DNA of 64,000 nt from Croceibacterium mercuriale (GTDB taxonomy: Bacteria > Pseudomonadota > Alphaproteobacteria > Sphingomonadales > Sphingomonadaceae), in NCBI RefSeq assembly GCF_000802385.1, contig NZ_JTDN01000002.1, forward strand, positions 434,001-498,000, written 5' to 3'. Shown in pieces: positions 51,611-60,098 of this stretch. The stretch's first letter is position 1. Every line of letters begins with the position of its first letter. The notes under the pieces are model-generated. The model ran no database searches and had not been told where the DNA came from. It saw only the letters and a program-made list of their open reading frames with translations. Both the position numbers and the translations under genes were made by a program.

Positions 51611-53446
51611 TCAGACCTGCCTGCTGGCGATATACGCGTCGACCTGCTCGGTCAGCACCTCTAGCGGCAGGGCGCCATTGCCCAGCACCACCTCGTGGAA
51701 GTCGCGGATGTCGAACCGGTCGCCCAGCGCGGCCTCAGCCTTCTGGCGCAGGCCGGCGATGTGCAGCTGGCCCACCATGTAGCTGGTCGCCTGGCCCGGA
51801 TTGTTGAGGTAGCGGTCGATCTCCTTGACGATGTCACGCTCCGACACCGGGGAATTGGCGCGGAAGTAGTCGATTGCCTGTTCCCGGGTCCACTGCTTGG
51901 CGTGCATGCCGGTATCCACCACCATCCGGATCGCGCGCCACATCTGCAGCGACAGCATGCCGAAGCGCGCCTCCGGCGTCTGGTACAGGCCCATCTCGCC
52001 GGCCAGCCGCTCGCTGTAGAGGCCCCAGCCTTCGATATAGCTGCCGTAGAAGCCGAAGCGGCGGAACTTGGGCAGACCGGGCAGCTCCTGGGCGCGGGCG
52101 ATCTGGAAATGATGGCCCGGTGCGCCTTCATGCGCGGCGATGCTTTCCACCTGCAGGCGCGACACCTGCGTCATGTCGGCCAGGTTGACGTAGAAGATGC
52201 CGGGCCGCGAACCGTCCGGTGCCGGCCGGTTGTAGAACGCGACGGAGGCGGTTTCCTGCCGCCATGGTTCCACCGCCCGAACCTCCAGCGCAGCTTCGGG
52301 CAGCCGGTGGAACCAGTTGGGCGCCTCCGCCATGATCTTCGCGATCACGGCGCGCGACTCGGACAGATACTGCTCCTTGCCGCTCTCGTCGTTGGGGAGG
52401 CGGTATTGCGGATCGGTGCGCACCGCGGCGATCAGCGCGTCCAGCGTCCCGGCATAGCCCATCTCCTGCCGCGCCGCGTCCATCTCCGCCCGGATCGCCG
52501 CCACCTGGCTCAGGCCGAGCTGGTGGATCTGCTCCGCGCTCATGTCGGTGGTGGTGTAATAGGCCAGCCGCGCCGCGTAATATTCGCCGCCATCGGGCAG
52601 GCTCCACGCGCCATTGTTGCCCGTCGCCAGCGGTTCCACCGCGTCCAGCGCGGCGAACAGCGTGTCGAAGCCCTGCCGGAACGGCCCGGCCAGCGCGGCG
52701 CTTGCCTCTGCCACCAGCGCCTCGCGCGTGGCGGCGTCCGTCTCCAGCGCCGACACCTTCTTGCGGAAGTCGGCCAGCACGGTGCTGTCCGCGCCATCAT
52801 CGAACGGCGCACCGGTGATGACCAGCTGCGCATCGGCGCGGGCGGGCGCGAACACCATCTTCGGCGGCACGATGCCGGCCTCCGCCTGGGTACGGATCCG
52901 GGCGGCGACCTCCCCCATCACGCGCTGCGCCTCGATGATCCGGGCGATGTAGGCCCGGGCATCGTCGACCGTCTCGACCCGATGTTCGTTGATCAGGAAC
53001 ACCGGGATGTCGCCCGCCGGGCTGCCATTGGTGGATACGGGGAAGAAGTGGTTGCGCCAGGCGAACTGCCGCCGGTCCTGCTCCACCGCCTGTTCGAACA
53101 GGCGATAGCTGACCCGGCCCGCCGGGCTCAGCCGGGCGGGGTCGAAGTCCCGCCGCAGCTGCGCCAGCTGTTCCTCCCGCAAGGCCAGCGCCTGCGCGGC
53201 GCCGGCATCGGTGTAGTCGTCCAGCCGGTCGTATCCGGTCTTCAGCCCCAGGCTGGTCATGCCTTCCGGGCTGAGCGCGAGCGAGGCATCGAAGGCCGCG
53301 TCCAGGAAGGTGGTGAGGCGCGCATCCTCCGCGCTGTCCGCCGCTGCCGTCGCTGCGCCGGCCGCCGGTTGCTGCTGCGCCGCCGCCGGCAGGGTGACCG
53401 CCGCTGCCGCCAGCAGCCCGGCGCCGAATGTCCGCACGAAACTCAT
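51611..53446 (-). CDS. DUF885 family protein, predicted secreted zinc peptidase (copy 2)
   Basis: 611 residues, with a conventional signal peptide (to about PAAAQQQP) rather than the twin-arginine type of copy 1. Signature: AAHEGAPGHHFQIA, then SYIEGWGLYSERLAGEMGLY, and GQATSYMVGQLHIAGLRQKAE at the C-terminus. Overall similarity to copy 1 is low outside these motifs, so they are old paralogues with possibly different peptide preferences. It starts at ATG 53446 (MSFVRTFGAG) after AGGAGCAGGCA. The gene follows a small signal-peptide protein on the same strand (28-base gap) and converges on copy 1 across the 32-bp palindrome. Confidence 0.8.
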   Translation of the reverse strand: MSFVRTFGAGLLAAAAVTLPAAAQQQPAAGAATAAADSAEDARLTTFLDAAFDASLALSPEGMTSLGLKTGYDRLDDYTDAGAAQALALREEQLAQLRRDFDPARLSPAGRVSYRLFEQAVEQDRRQFAWRNHFFPVSTNGSPAGDIPVFLINEHRVETVDDARAYIARIIEAQRVMGEVAARIRTQAEAGIVPPKMVFAPARADAQLVITGAPFDDGADSTVLADFRKKVSALETDAATREALVAEASAALAGPFRQGFDTLFAALDAVEPLATGNNGAWSLPDGGEYYAARLAYYTTTDMSAEQIHQLGLSQVAAIRAEMDAARQEMGYAGTLDALIAAVRTDPQYRLPNDESGKEQYLSESRAVIAKIMAEAPNWFHRLPEAALEVRAVEPWRQETASVAFYNRPAPDGSRPGIFYVNLADMTQVSRLQVESIAAHEGAPGHHFQIARAQELPGLPKFRRFGFYGSYIEGWGLYSERLAGEMGLYQTPEARFGMLSLQMWRAIRMVVDTGMHAKQWTREQAIDYFRANSPVSERDIVKEIDRYLNNPGQATSYMVGQLHIAGLRQKAEAALGDRFDIRDFHEVVLGNGALPLEVLTEQVDAYIASRQV

Positions 53447-53474
53447 TGCCTGCTCCTTGTCGCCCGATGCCGGG

Positions 53475-54017
53475 TCAGTTGATGCGCTTGACCTGCATGC
53501 TGCGGGCGCCATCCACCCGTGCGTTATAGCTGCCCAGTGCGCCAGCCGTGATGGTGACGGGGTCGCCGGCGCGCGGGAAGTAGTTGGTCCGCGCCTCCGT
53601 CGTCTGCCACTGCGACCCGTCCTCCAGCACCAGCAGATGCAGCCCGCGGGAGAATGGCCGCACCTGTGCCAGCGTGCCGGTGATGGACCGGATCTGCTCC
53701 TCCGCCTCGTCGCGTGCGCCACCTTCGAACAGGCTGATTCGCGGCAGGGAGAAGCCGAACACCGCCCGCTTGGCATCGCGCACCGCGGCGCGGTCCACCA
53801 GCACCACCTCGTTCGCGGCCTGCGCATCGACCAGCGCGGCGGCCGCGCGGTCCAGGCAGACGAGCCGTTCGGCATCGACGGCCAGCGCGCGGCAGGCGGT
53901 CAGGTCGGCGATCAGGCCCGCAGCCGGGCGGTCGGCGGCAGCGTCCTGCGCCGATGCGTGTGGCGCGCAGGTCACCGCCAGCAGGCCAAGCATCGTTCGC
54001 ACCATCAGGGGCCGCAT
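53475..54017 (-). CDS. Small exported protein of unknown function
   Basis: 180 residues. Signal peptide MRPLMVRTMLGLLAVTCAPHASAQ, then a segment LTACRALAVDAERLVCLDRAAAALV resembling the two-cysteine C-x(n)-C-D repeat found at the start of several exported sphingomonad proteins, and a C-terminal beta-rich domain (ITGTLAQVRPFSRGLHLLVLEDGSQWQTTEA) that looks OB- or barrel-like. No enzymatic motif. It is the first gene of a minus-strand pair with DUF885 copy 2 and divergent from the TonB receptor. The start is at ATG 54017; very long open frames through this locus on the same strand are antisense noise. Confidence 0.7.
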   Translation of the reverse strand: MRPLMVRTMLGLLAVTCAPHASAQDAAADRPAAGLIADLTACRALAVDAERLVCLDRAAAALVDAQAANEVVLVDRAAVRDAKRAVFGFSLPRISLFEGGARDEAEEQIRSITGTLAQVRPFSRGLHLLVLEDGSQWQTTEARTNYFPRAGDPVTITAGALGSYNARVDGARSMQVKRIN

Positions 54018-54227
54018 GCACCATCTCCCGGGTCTGTCACAGTTCCGCCACACATTACGATCCTGTGACGTTAAAGCCACTATCTTGTGTAAGATGATAC
54101 TATTCGCGGAATCTCGTTGCTCGCAAGTGCGATAAATCCATACACCTGTTGCCAGTCGCCCTGCGCGATGACGCTGCGGGACCGCAACAGGGACGGTCCG
54201 CTGCGAACAAGAGGGACTTCGAAACTC
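54018..54227. promoter_or_regulatory. Divergent promoter region of the third TonB receptor
   Basis: A 210-base gap with an AT-richer core (about 54045-54125) between two divergent genes, the likely site of both promoters. I saw neither a TARCGYTA operator nor a convincing Fur box here. Confidence 0.35.
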
Positions 54228-57200
54228 ATGAGGAAGCTGACGCGTCCGAAGCTGCTTGCTTCGACCCTGCTGGTGGGCGCTTTCGCCACCCCGGCCTTCG
54301 CGCAAGTTGCACCGCAGACCACGGACAACGTTGCCGGTACGCCGAACACCGCGAGTGCTCAGGTCACCGCGCAGGATATCACCGCACCCAGCGGCAACGA
54401 CATCATCGTAACCGGCTCGCTGATCCGCAATCCCAACCTGCTGGCCGCCAATCCGGTCACCGTGGTCGGCTCGGACGAGATCGACCTGCAGCAGAGCACG
54501 CTGGCCGAAGAGCTGCTGCGCGAACTGCCGGGCGTCGTTCCCTCCATCGGTTCGGCCGTGAACAACGGCAATGGCGGCGCGTCCTTCGTCGATCTGCGCG
54601 GCCTGGGTGCCAACCGCAACCTGGTGCTGCTGGACGGCGTGCGCCTCGCCCCCGGTACGCTGTCGGGCCAGTTCGATCTCAACAACATTCCGCTGGCCCT
54701 GGTCCAGCGGGTCGACGTGCTGACCGGTGGTGCTTCCACCACCTATGGCGCGGATGCGATCACCGGCGTCGTCAACTTCATCACTCGCACAGATTTCGCC
54801 GGCGTTGACCTGTCGGTAACGGGCGGCATCCCGGAAGCCGGCGACGGCAAGAGCTTCCGCGCCGACCTGACCGTGGGCGCCAACTTTGCCGACAATCGCG
54901 GCAACGCGGTGCTGTCGGTCGGCTACCAGTCGGTCGATCCGGTGTTCCAGGGTGATCGCGAGATCTCGGTCAACCAGATCGATTCCTTCACTGGCGCCAT
55001 CGGCGGTTCCGGCACGTCTGTCCCCTCGCGCTTCTCCGGCGTGAACCCGACCGGTGCCGACTCCTTCACCGATGGCCCGAACGTGCAGGCCGGTTCGCGC
55101 CAGATCGGCCCGAACGGTGCATTCAATGCCGGCAGCGGGTTCGTTCCGTTCAACTTCAACCCGGACAACATCTTCCAGGTCCCCTTCGAGCGGTTCAACG
55201 CCTATGCTGCGGCGAACTACGAAGTGTCGGACAGCGTGGAGTTCTACAACCGCGCCCTGTTCTCCAAGAACTCGGTCAGCACGATCATCGCGCCGTCCGG
55301 CGCGTTCGGCACCCCGGTCTCGGTCAGCCTGAACAATCCGTTCCTGACGGCCGCCCAGCGCACCGCGTTCTGCGCCTTCGACACCAACCCCGCCGTCGGC
55401 TACAGCGCCCGCTTCTCGGCAGCGGAGTGCGCCGCGGCAGCGACGGCCACCGGCCCGGGTGATCCCAACTATCGCCAGGTCGACAATGTCTCGGTCTTCC
55501 GCCGGGCGACCGAAGTCGGCCCGCGTGTCTCCGAATACACCACGACCTACTTCGATTACCGGGCCGGCGTGCGCGGCAGCATCACCGATGACCTGCAGTA
55601 CGACGTGTTCGGGTCCTACGGCGAGAGCGACAACCTGCAGACGATCACCGGCTACACGCTGAACAGCCGCGTGGCACAGTCGCTGCTGGTCACCCGCGCG
55701 GCCGACGGCACCGCCGCCTGCCAGAGCGATGCCAATGGCTGCGTTCCCGTCAACTGGTTCGGCCCCGAAGGCTCGATCACGCCGGACATGGTCGATTTCC
55801 TGACCGGCATCAGCACGTCGCAGACCAGCGCCACGCAGTTCCAGGCCCGTGGCACCATCAGCGGCGGCGCCGGCTTCGGTTCCCCCTGGGCGGCGGAGCA
55901 GGTCAGCTTCGCGGTCGGTGGCGAGTATCGCAAGTACACCGCTGCCAGCCTGTCGGACTCGTTGTCCTCCTCGGGTGACCTGGGCGGCGCCGGCGGCGCC
56001 AACCCGAACGTCTCGGGCGGCTACGACGTGTGGGAAGCGCTCGGCGAAGTCATCGTTCCGCTCGTCTCCGATCGCCCGGGCTTCCGGACGCTGCAGCTGG
56101 AAGGCGGGGTTCGCTATTCCGACTACCGCGTCGCTGCGCCCACTAGCCCGACCTACTCGACCACGACCTGGAAGGTCGGCGGCCGCTGGGAACCGGTCTA
56201 TGGCGTGACCATCCGCGGGATCTTCAACCGCGCCGTCCGCGCACCGAACATCGACGAGCTGTTCCGTCCGATCAACACCCTGCTGACCAACCTGTCGGAT
56301 GATCCCTGCGCCAGCCTGGACGATTCCGGTGTCTCGCTGGGTCTGCCGACACCGACCGGCGTGCTGCGCGCGGTCTGCATTGCCCAGGGTGCCCCGGCGG
56401 AAACGATCGGCGCCATCGCGGTGCCGACCTCGGGTCAGGCCAACTACACCGGCGGTGGCAGCCTGACGCTGCAGCCGGAAACGTCGGACAGCTGGTCCGT
56501 CGGCACGATCCTGCAGCCCGACTTCCTGCCGGGCTTCAGCGCTTCGGTCGATTACTACAACATCGTGGTGAAGGACGCGATCAGCGAGCCGACCCCCGGT
56601 GACGTGATCGCAGCCTGCTTCATCAGCGATCTCAGCGTCAGCAACCCGGCCTGCACCGCCATCCGCCGCAACTCCATCGATGGTTCGCTGTCCGGTGATC
56701 CGTCGATCTCCCCCGGCCTGCCGATCAGCTTCTCCAACACCGGCCGGTTCGAGACGGACGGCATCGACCTGGTCCTGAACTACACCCGCGATTTCGGTGT
56801 GGTCGGCCTGTCGCTGGGCTTCAACGGCAACTGGACGAACAAGAACTCGTTCAACGCGGACGTGACCTCTCCGGTCAGCTCGCTGCGCGATTGCGTCGGC
56901 CTGTATTCGGAGAATTGCGGCTCGGTGAACGGTTCGATCCAGCCGACCTTCAGCTGGACCCAGCGCACCACGCTGACCTATGACGCACTGGATGTGTCGC
57001 TGCTGTGGCGGCACCTGTCCGGCGTCGATTACGAGCTGCAGGACGAGCGCGCGGCCTATACCGGTCCGGTGCCGACCGTGGGCGGCGGCGATTACAACTT
57101 CAATCGCATCCCGGCCTACGACTACTTCGACCTGAGCCTGCGCTATCAGCATGGCGAGCACCTGACCTACACGCTGACGGTCGCGAACCTGCTGGACGAA

Positions 57201-57320
57201 GAGCCGCCGCTGGTGGGCAACAATATCGGCTCCACCTCGCAGAACAGCGGCAACACCTTCCCGTCGACCTATGATCCCGTCGGTCGCCGGTTCCTGCTGG
57301 GCGCGCGTCTGCGGTTCTGA
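54228..57320 (+). CDS. TonB-dependent receptor (large, substrate unknown)
   Basis: 1030 residues. Signal peptide to about ATPAFAQVAP (residue 26); TonB box region NDIIVTGSLIRNPN; plug with STLAEELLRELPGVVPSIG, VDLRGLGANRNLVLLDGVRL and GGASTTYGADAITGVVNFITR. This is the LVLLDGVR/GADAxxGVVNF type common in sphingomonad and Xanthomonas receptors. The barrel ends in RRFLLGARLRF. The gene has four cysteines in loops (for example FCAFDTNPA, ECAAA), suggesting disulfides. Its neighbours are exported peptidase-like proteins and a sulfotransferase-like protein, not glycosidases, so a peptide or modified-peptide substrate is more plausible than sugar; that is inference. A strong terminator follows. Confidence 0.88.
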   Translation: MRKLTRPKLLASTLLVGAFATPAFAQVAPQTTDNVAGTPNTASAQVTAQDITAPSGNDIIVTGSLIRNPNLLAANPVTVVGSDEIDLQQSTLAEELLRELPGVVPSIGSAVNNGNGGASFVDLRGLGANRNLVLLDGVRLAPGTLSGQFDLNNIPLALVQRVDVLTGGASTTYGADAITGVVNFITRTDFAGVDLSVTGGIPEAGDGKSFRADLTVGANFADNRGNAVLSVGYQSVDPVFQGDREISVNQIDSFTGAIGGSGTSVPSRFSGVNPTGADSFTDGPNVQAGSRQIGPNGAFNAGSGFVPFNFNPDNIFQVPFERFNAYAAANYEVSDSVEFYNRALFSKNSVSTIIAPSGAFGTPVSVSLNNPFLTAAQRTAFCAFDTNPAVGYSARFSAAECAAAATATGPGDPNYRQVDNVSVFRRATEVGPRVSEYTTTYFDYRAGVRGSITDDLQYDVFGSYGESDNLQTITGYTLNSRVAQSLLVTRAADGTAACQSDANGCVPVNWFGPEGSITPDMVDFLTGISTSQTSATQFQARGTISGGAGFGSPWAAEQVSFAVGGEYRKYTAASLSDSLSSSGDLGGAGGANPNVSGGYDVWEALGEVIVPLVSDRPGFRTLQLEGGVRYSDYRVAAPTSPTYSTTTWKVGGRWEPVYGVTIRGIFNRAVRAPNIDELFRPINTLLTNLSDDPCASLDDSGVSLGLPTPTGVLRAVCIAQGAPAETIGAIAVPTSGQANYTGGGSLTLQPETSDSWSVGTILQPDFLPGFSASVDYYNIVVKDAISEPTPGDVIAACFISDLSVSNPACTAIRRNSIDGSLSGDPSISPGLPISFSNTGRFETDGIDLVLNYTRDFGVVGLSLGFNGNWTNKNSFNADVTSPVSSLRDCVGLYSENCGSVNGSIQPTFSWTQRTTLTYDALDVSLLWRHLSGVDYELQDERAAYTGPVPTVGGGDYNFNRIPAYDYFDLSLRYQHGEHLTYTLTVANLLDEEPPLVGNNIGSTSQNSGNTFPSTYDPVGRRFLLGARLRF

Positions 57321-57347
57321 TCCGCAGGTCGCCTGAGGCAACGACAA

Positions 57348-57378
57348 GGGGGCGGTCCTGGCAACAGGGCCGCCCTTT
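57348..57378 (+). terminator. Rho-independent terminator of the third TonB receptor
   Basis: GGGCGGTCCTG (57348-57358) pairs with CAGGGCCGCCC (57363-57373, one G-T pair) around a 4-base loop and is followed by five T residues. Confidence 0.8.
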
Positions 57379-57384
57379 TTCGTG

Positions 57385-58398
57385 TCACACCAGCGGCTGC
57401 GGCAGGTCCATGGCGATGCCGTTGGCATCCGCCACCGCCTCCGCCCATTGCGCAACCAGCGCGATCTCCGGCCCGTGCGCCGCCCGCGCGGCATCATGCA
57501 CCGCGCTGCGGTCGCCCGCGCCGAAGGCCGCGCCGGTCTTGGCATTGCGGGCGAAGGCCGGCCCGGCAGCAATCGCGGCGGCGTCCACCCGCAGCCCAAA
57601 CAGGTCGCCCGTGGCCGCCAGCGCATCCGCCGGCCGGGCCAGCAGCGCCGCGCTGTCCAGCGTGCGCACGCTGTCGCCGAACCGCGCCGCGATCCGCCCG
57701 AACAGCCGATGCTGCGCCAGCCAGCCCAGCGCGGCGATCTGCAGGTCGGTATGACGCAGCGGATCGGCGGGTTCCACCGCCAGGTCGCACAGGCCGTCCG
57801 CCGCCAGCTTCGTCCACAGTTCGCGCACCCACAGCCGCCCCTCCAGCCCCTTGGATGCGACGGAGGCCAGGAAGGTCGGCAGCGGCGCGTACAGCAGCAC
57901 CGCGCGTGCATCGGGCCGCAGCGACAGCATCGCCAGCACCAGTGCGTTGACGACGTTAGACGGCTTCACCAGCAGCGCCTCCCCCGTCGGGACCGGGGCC
58001 GCCAGCAGGCGCAACGCATCGTCCAGCCGCGCCGCCACGTCGCGCGGAGCCCCGCCCCGCCGTCGCCAGCCGGCCAGATCGTTCAGCACCTGCGGCTCCT
58101 TCAGCGCGTGGGCGGTTCCCGGCAGGTCGAAGGCGCGCGCCAGCAGCGTGGAGCAGCAGAAGGCCGAATGCACGATCAGCCGCAGCGGTGCGCCTGCCGC
58201 ACCGACCCCCGCCACCGCCAGGTCCCGCGTCACCGCCACCGGCGCCCGGGCGGCGGCACCCAGTTCAGCATCGGTCAGGAACACCGCCCGGCTGCGCAAG
58301 TCCCGATCGGCGGGAATATAGTGAAAGGCGTCGGCCACCGCGTCGTAGCGATGGACCAGCCAGTCGGCGTCGCGCACAGGTGCAGGTCCGGTCGTCAT
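57385..58398 (-). CDS. Sulfotransferase-like P-loop protein
   Basis: 337 residues. The N-terminal half contains VHSAFCCSTLLARAFD, a PAPS-loop-like signature (S-x-x-x-x-S/T before a helix) seen in sulfotransferase-family proteins, then HALKEPQVLNDLA, reminiscent of the KEP motif. ALLVKPSNVVNALV is the second conserved block. No signal peptide. The function is unproven; a kinase-like or degenerate role is possible. It converges on the TonB receptor (terminator between) and is divergent from a small exported protein and the TPR-aspartyl hydroxylase gene. Sulfotransferase and Asp-hydroxylase homologues beside TonB receptors recur in sphingomonads, in my recollection. Confidence 0.6.
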   Translation of the reverse strand: MTTGPAPVRDADWLVHRYDAVADAFHYIPADRDLRSRAVFLTDAELGAAARAPVAVTRDLAVAGVGAAGAPLRLIVHSAFCCSTLLARAFDLPGTAHALKEPQVLNDLAGWRRRGGAPRDVAARLDDALRLLAAPVPTGEALLVKPSNVVNALVLAMLSLRPDARAVLLYAPLPTFLASVASKGLEGRLWVRELWTKLAADGLCDLAVEPADPLRHTDLQIAALGWLAQHRLFGRIAARFGDSVRTLDSAALLARPADALAATGDLFGLRVDAAAIAAGPAFARNAKTGAAFGAGDRSAVHDAARAAHGPEIALVAQWAEAVADANGIAMDLPQPLV

Positions 58399-58509
58399 GC
58401 GGCGGCGATGCCACGGTGACGGGCCGGCGAACAGGGGGCGTGGATTGGCTTTTGCCTTCGTGCGTGACCCGTGTTTTACTGCCTCATCAGTTCGGATGAA
58501 GGATCGACC

Positions 58510-58797
58510 ATGCTGTTGCCTGTTCTTGCCGCCAGTGTGCTGACTCTGGCCGCCGCGCCCGCGCAGGCGACGGCGACCGCGCAGCCTGTCGCCACCCCCG
58601 CTGCCGCCGCTCCGGCGGCGCCGGCAGCGGATCCGGACAGGCGCATCTGCCGGCGCTTCACGGCCACGGGATCGCTGGTCCCCGGGCGGCGGGAATGCCG
58701 CACCGCCGCCGAATGGGACCGCATCGCGGAACGCGCGCAGGTGCAAGGCCGCGACGTGGTGGAACGGGCACGGTCCGGCTTGGCCGCCAGCAATTGA
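58510..58797 (+). CDS. Small exported alanine-rich protein
   Basis: 95 residues: signal peptide (to about APAQATA), an Ala/Pro linker of about 25 residues, then a compact basic/cysteine segment RRICRRFTATGSLVPGRRECRTAAEWDRIA with two cysteines. The pattern C..(T/V)G(S/T)..xxxxxC.T..EW resembles a small domain repeatedly seen in exported proteins of sphingomonads, function unknown. The stop overlaps the TTG start of the next gene (TTGA), implying coupling. Confidence 0.6.
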   Translation: MLLPVLAASVLTLAAAPAQATATAQPVATPAAAAPAAPAADPDRRICRRFTATGSLVPGRRECRTAAEWDRIAERAQVQGRDVVERARSGLAASN

Positions 58798-60098
58798 CCG
58801 GCGCCGCGCCGACGGCCGATCCGCAACGCCTGCTCGCCCACGGCCAGGATCTGGCCCGACGGGGCGATAATGCCGGTGCGCGCGCCGCCTACCAAGCGGT
58901 CCTGGCGCAGGCACCGGGCAGCGCGGCAGCGCATAATGCGCTGGGCGTGCTGAGCCTGAACGAAGGCGATCCCGCCGGGGCGGAGCGGCATTTCGTCGCC
59001 GCGGCGGAGGAGGATGTCGCGGCGCCCGATCTGTGGCTGAACGCCGCCACCGCGCGCCGGCAGCAGGGCGATGATCCGGGGGAGCGTGACGCATTGCTGC
59101 GCGTGCTCGACCGCGATCGCCGGCACATCGGCGGCATCGTGCGGCTGGCGCAGCTGCACGAACGGATGGGCGAAACGGCGGCGGCGGCGCAGCGCTGGTC
59201 CACCCTGCTGCGGCTGGCGGAGGGGATCGCCGACCCCGCACCTCCGCTCCAGGCGGTGCTGGACCATGCCCGCCTAGCGGTTGCCGCCAGTACGCAGGGG
59301 CTGGCCGATCACCTGACGGACGGGATGGCGGCGGCACGCGCCACGCAGCCGGCGACGGCGCTGCGCCGGTTCGATGCCTGCGTGGATACGATGCTGGGCC
59401 GCCGGCGGATCTACACCAGCGAATGCCACGGGCTGCACTTCCCGTTCCTGCCGGCCGACGAGTTCTTCCCGCGCGAACACTTCCCGTGGCTGGAGCGGCT
59501 GGAGGCCGCCACCCCGGCCATCCGGGCGGAGGCTGAGGCGTTGCTGGCAGGGGATGGCGCCGGGCTGGTGCCGTATGTGGAGGAGGCGCCCGGCGCCCCG
59601 CCCAGCCGCTGGAGCGCACTGCGTGGCTCGCCGGACTGGAGCGTGCTGTATCTGTGGCGTTTCGGGAAGCGGCAGGCGGAGGCATGCGCCCGCGCGCCGC
59701 ATACCGCCGCGCTGCTGGACAGCCTGCCCATGGCCGACATGCCCGGCCGCGCGCCGACCGCCTTCTTCTCCATCCTGCGCCCGCGCACCCGGCTGCCGGC
59801 GCATAGCGGGGTGAGCAATACGCGCGCCATCGTCCACCTGCCGCTGATCGTGCCGGAGCAGTGCGGCTTCCGCGTGGGCGGGGAAACCCGCCCGTGGCAG
59901 GAAGGTGAGGCCTTCGTGTTCGACGACACGATCGAGCATGAAGCGTGGAATGACAGCGATGATCCGCGCGTGGTGCTGATCTTCGATGTGTGGAACCCGC
60001 ATCTGACCACCGCCGAGCGTGACCTGCTGCGCCGGTTCTTCGCGGTGGCGGATGCCAGCGGGTACCATGCCGGCAATGCCGGGCAGGTGGCGGACTAG
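58794..60098 (+). CDS. TPR protein with aspartyl/asparaginyl beta-hydroxylase domain
   Basis: 434 residues starting at TTG 58794 (TTGA overlap with the preceding stop); no earlier start fits a protein-like sequence. The N-terminal part has TPR-like helical pairs (LARRGDNAGARAAYQAVLAQ, AHNALGVLSLNEGDPAGAERHF). The C-terminal third is an aspartyl/asparaginyl beta-hydroxylase domain: iron ligands H337 (LPAHSGVSNTRAIVHLPL) and H382 (DDTIEHEAWND), with FRVGGETRPWQEGEAFVFDD between and RVVLIFDVWNP (2-oxoglutarate arginine) after. All conserved residues for an active 2OG dioxygenase are present. The substrate, perhaps a peptide or exported protein made by neighbouring genes, is unknown. Confidence 0.8.
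   Translation: MTGAAPTADPQRLLAHGQDLARRGDNAGARAAYQAVLAQAPGSAAAHNALGVLSLNEGDPAGAERHFVAAAEEDVAAPDLWLNAATARRQQGDDPGERDALLRVLDRDRRHIGGIVRLAQLHERMGETAAAAQRWSTLLRLAEGIADPAPPLQAVLDHARLAVAASTQGLADHLTDGMAAARATQPATALRRFDACVDTMLGRRRIYTSECHGLHFPFLPADEFFPREHFPWLERLEAATPAIRAEAEALLAGDGAGLVPYVEEAPGAPPSRWSALRGSPDWSVLYLWRFGKRQAEACARAPHTAALLDSLPMADMPGRAPTAFFSILRPRTRLPAHSGVSNTRAIVHLPLIVPEQCGFRVGGETRPWQEGEAFVFDDTIEHEAWNDSDDPRVVLIFDVWNPHLTTAERDLLRRFFAVADASGYHAGNAGQVAD

Noticed and set aside
53475-57911. 1478-codon minus-strand open frame spanning the third TonB receptor
   Set aside because: Only its last 180 codons (start 54017) look like a real exported protein; the remainder is antisense to the receptor and to intergenic DNA.
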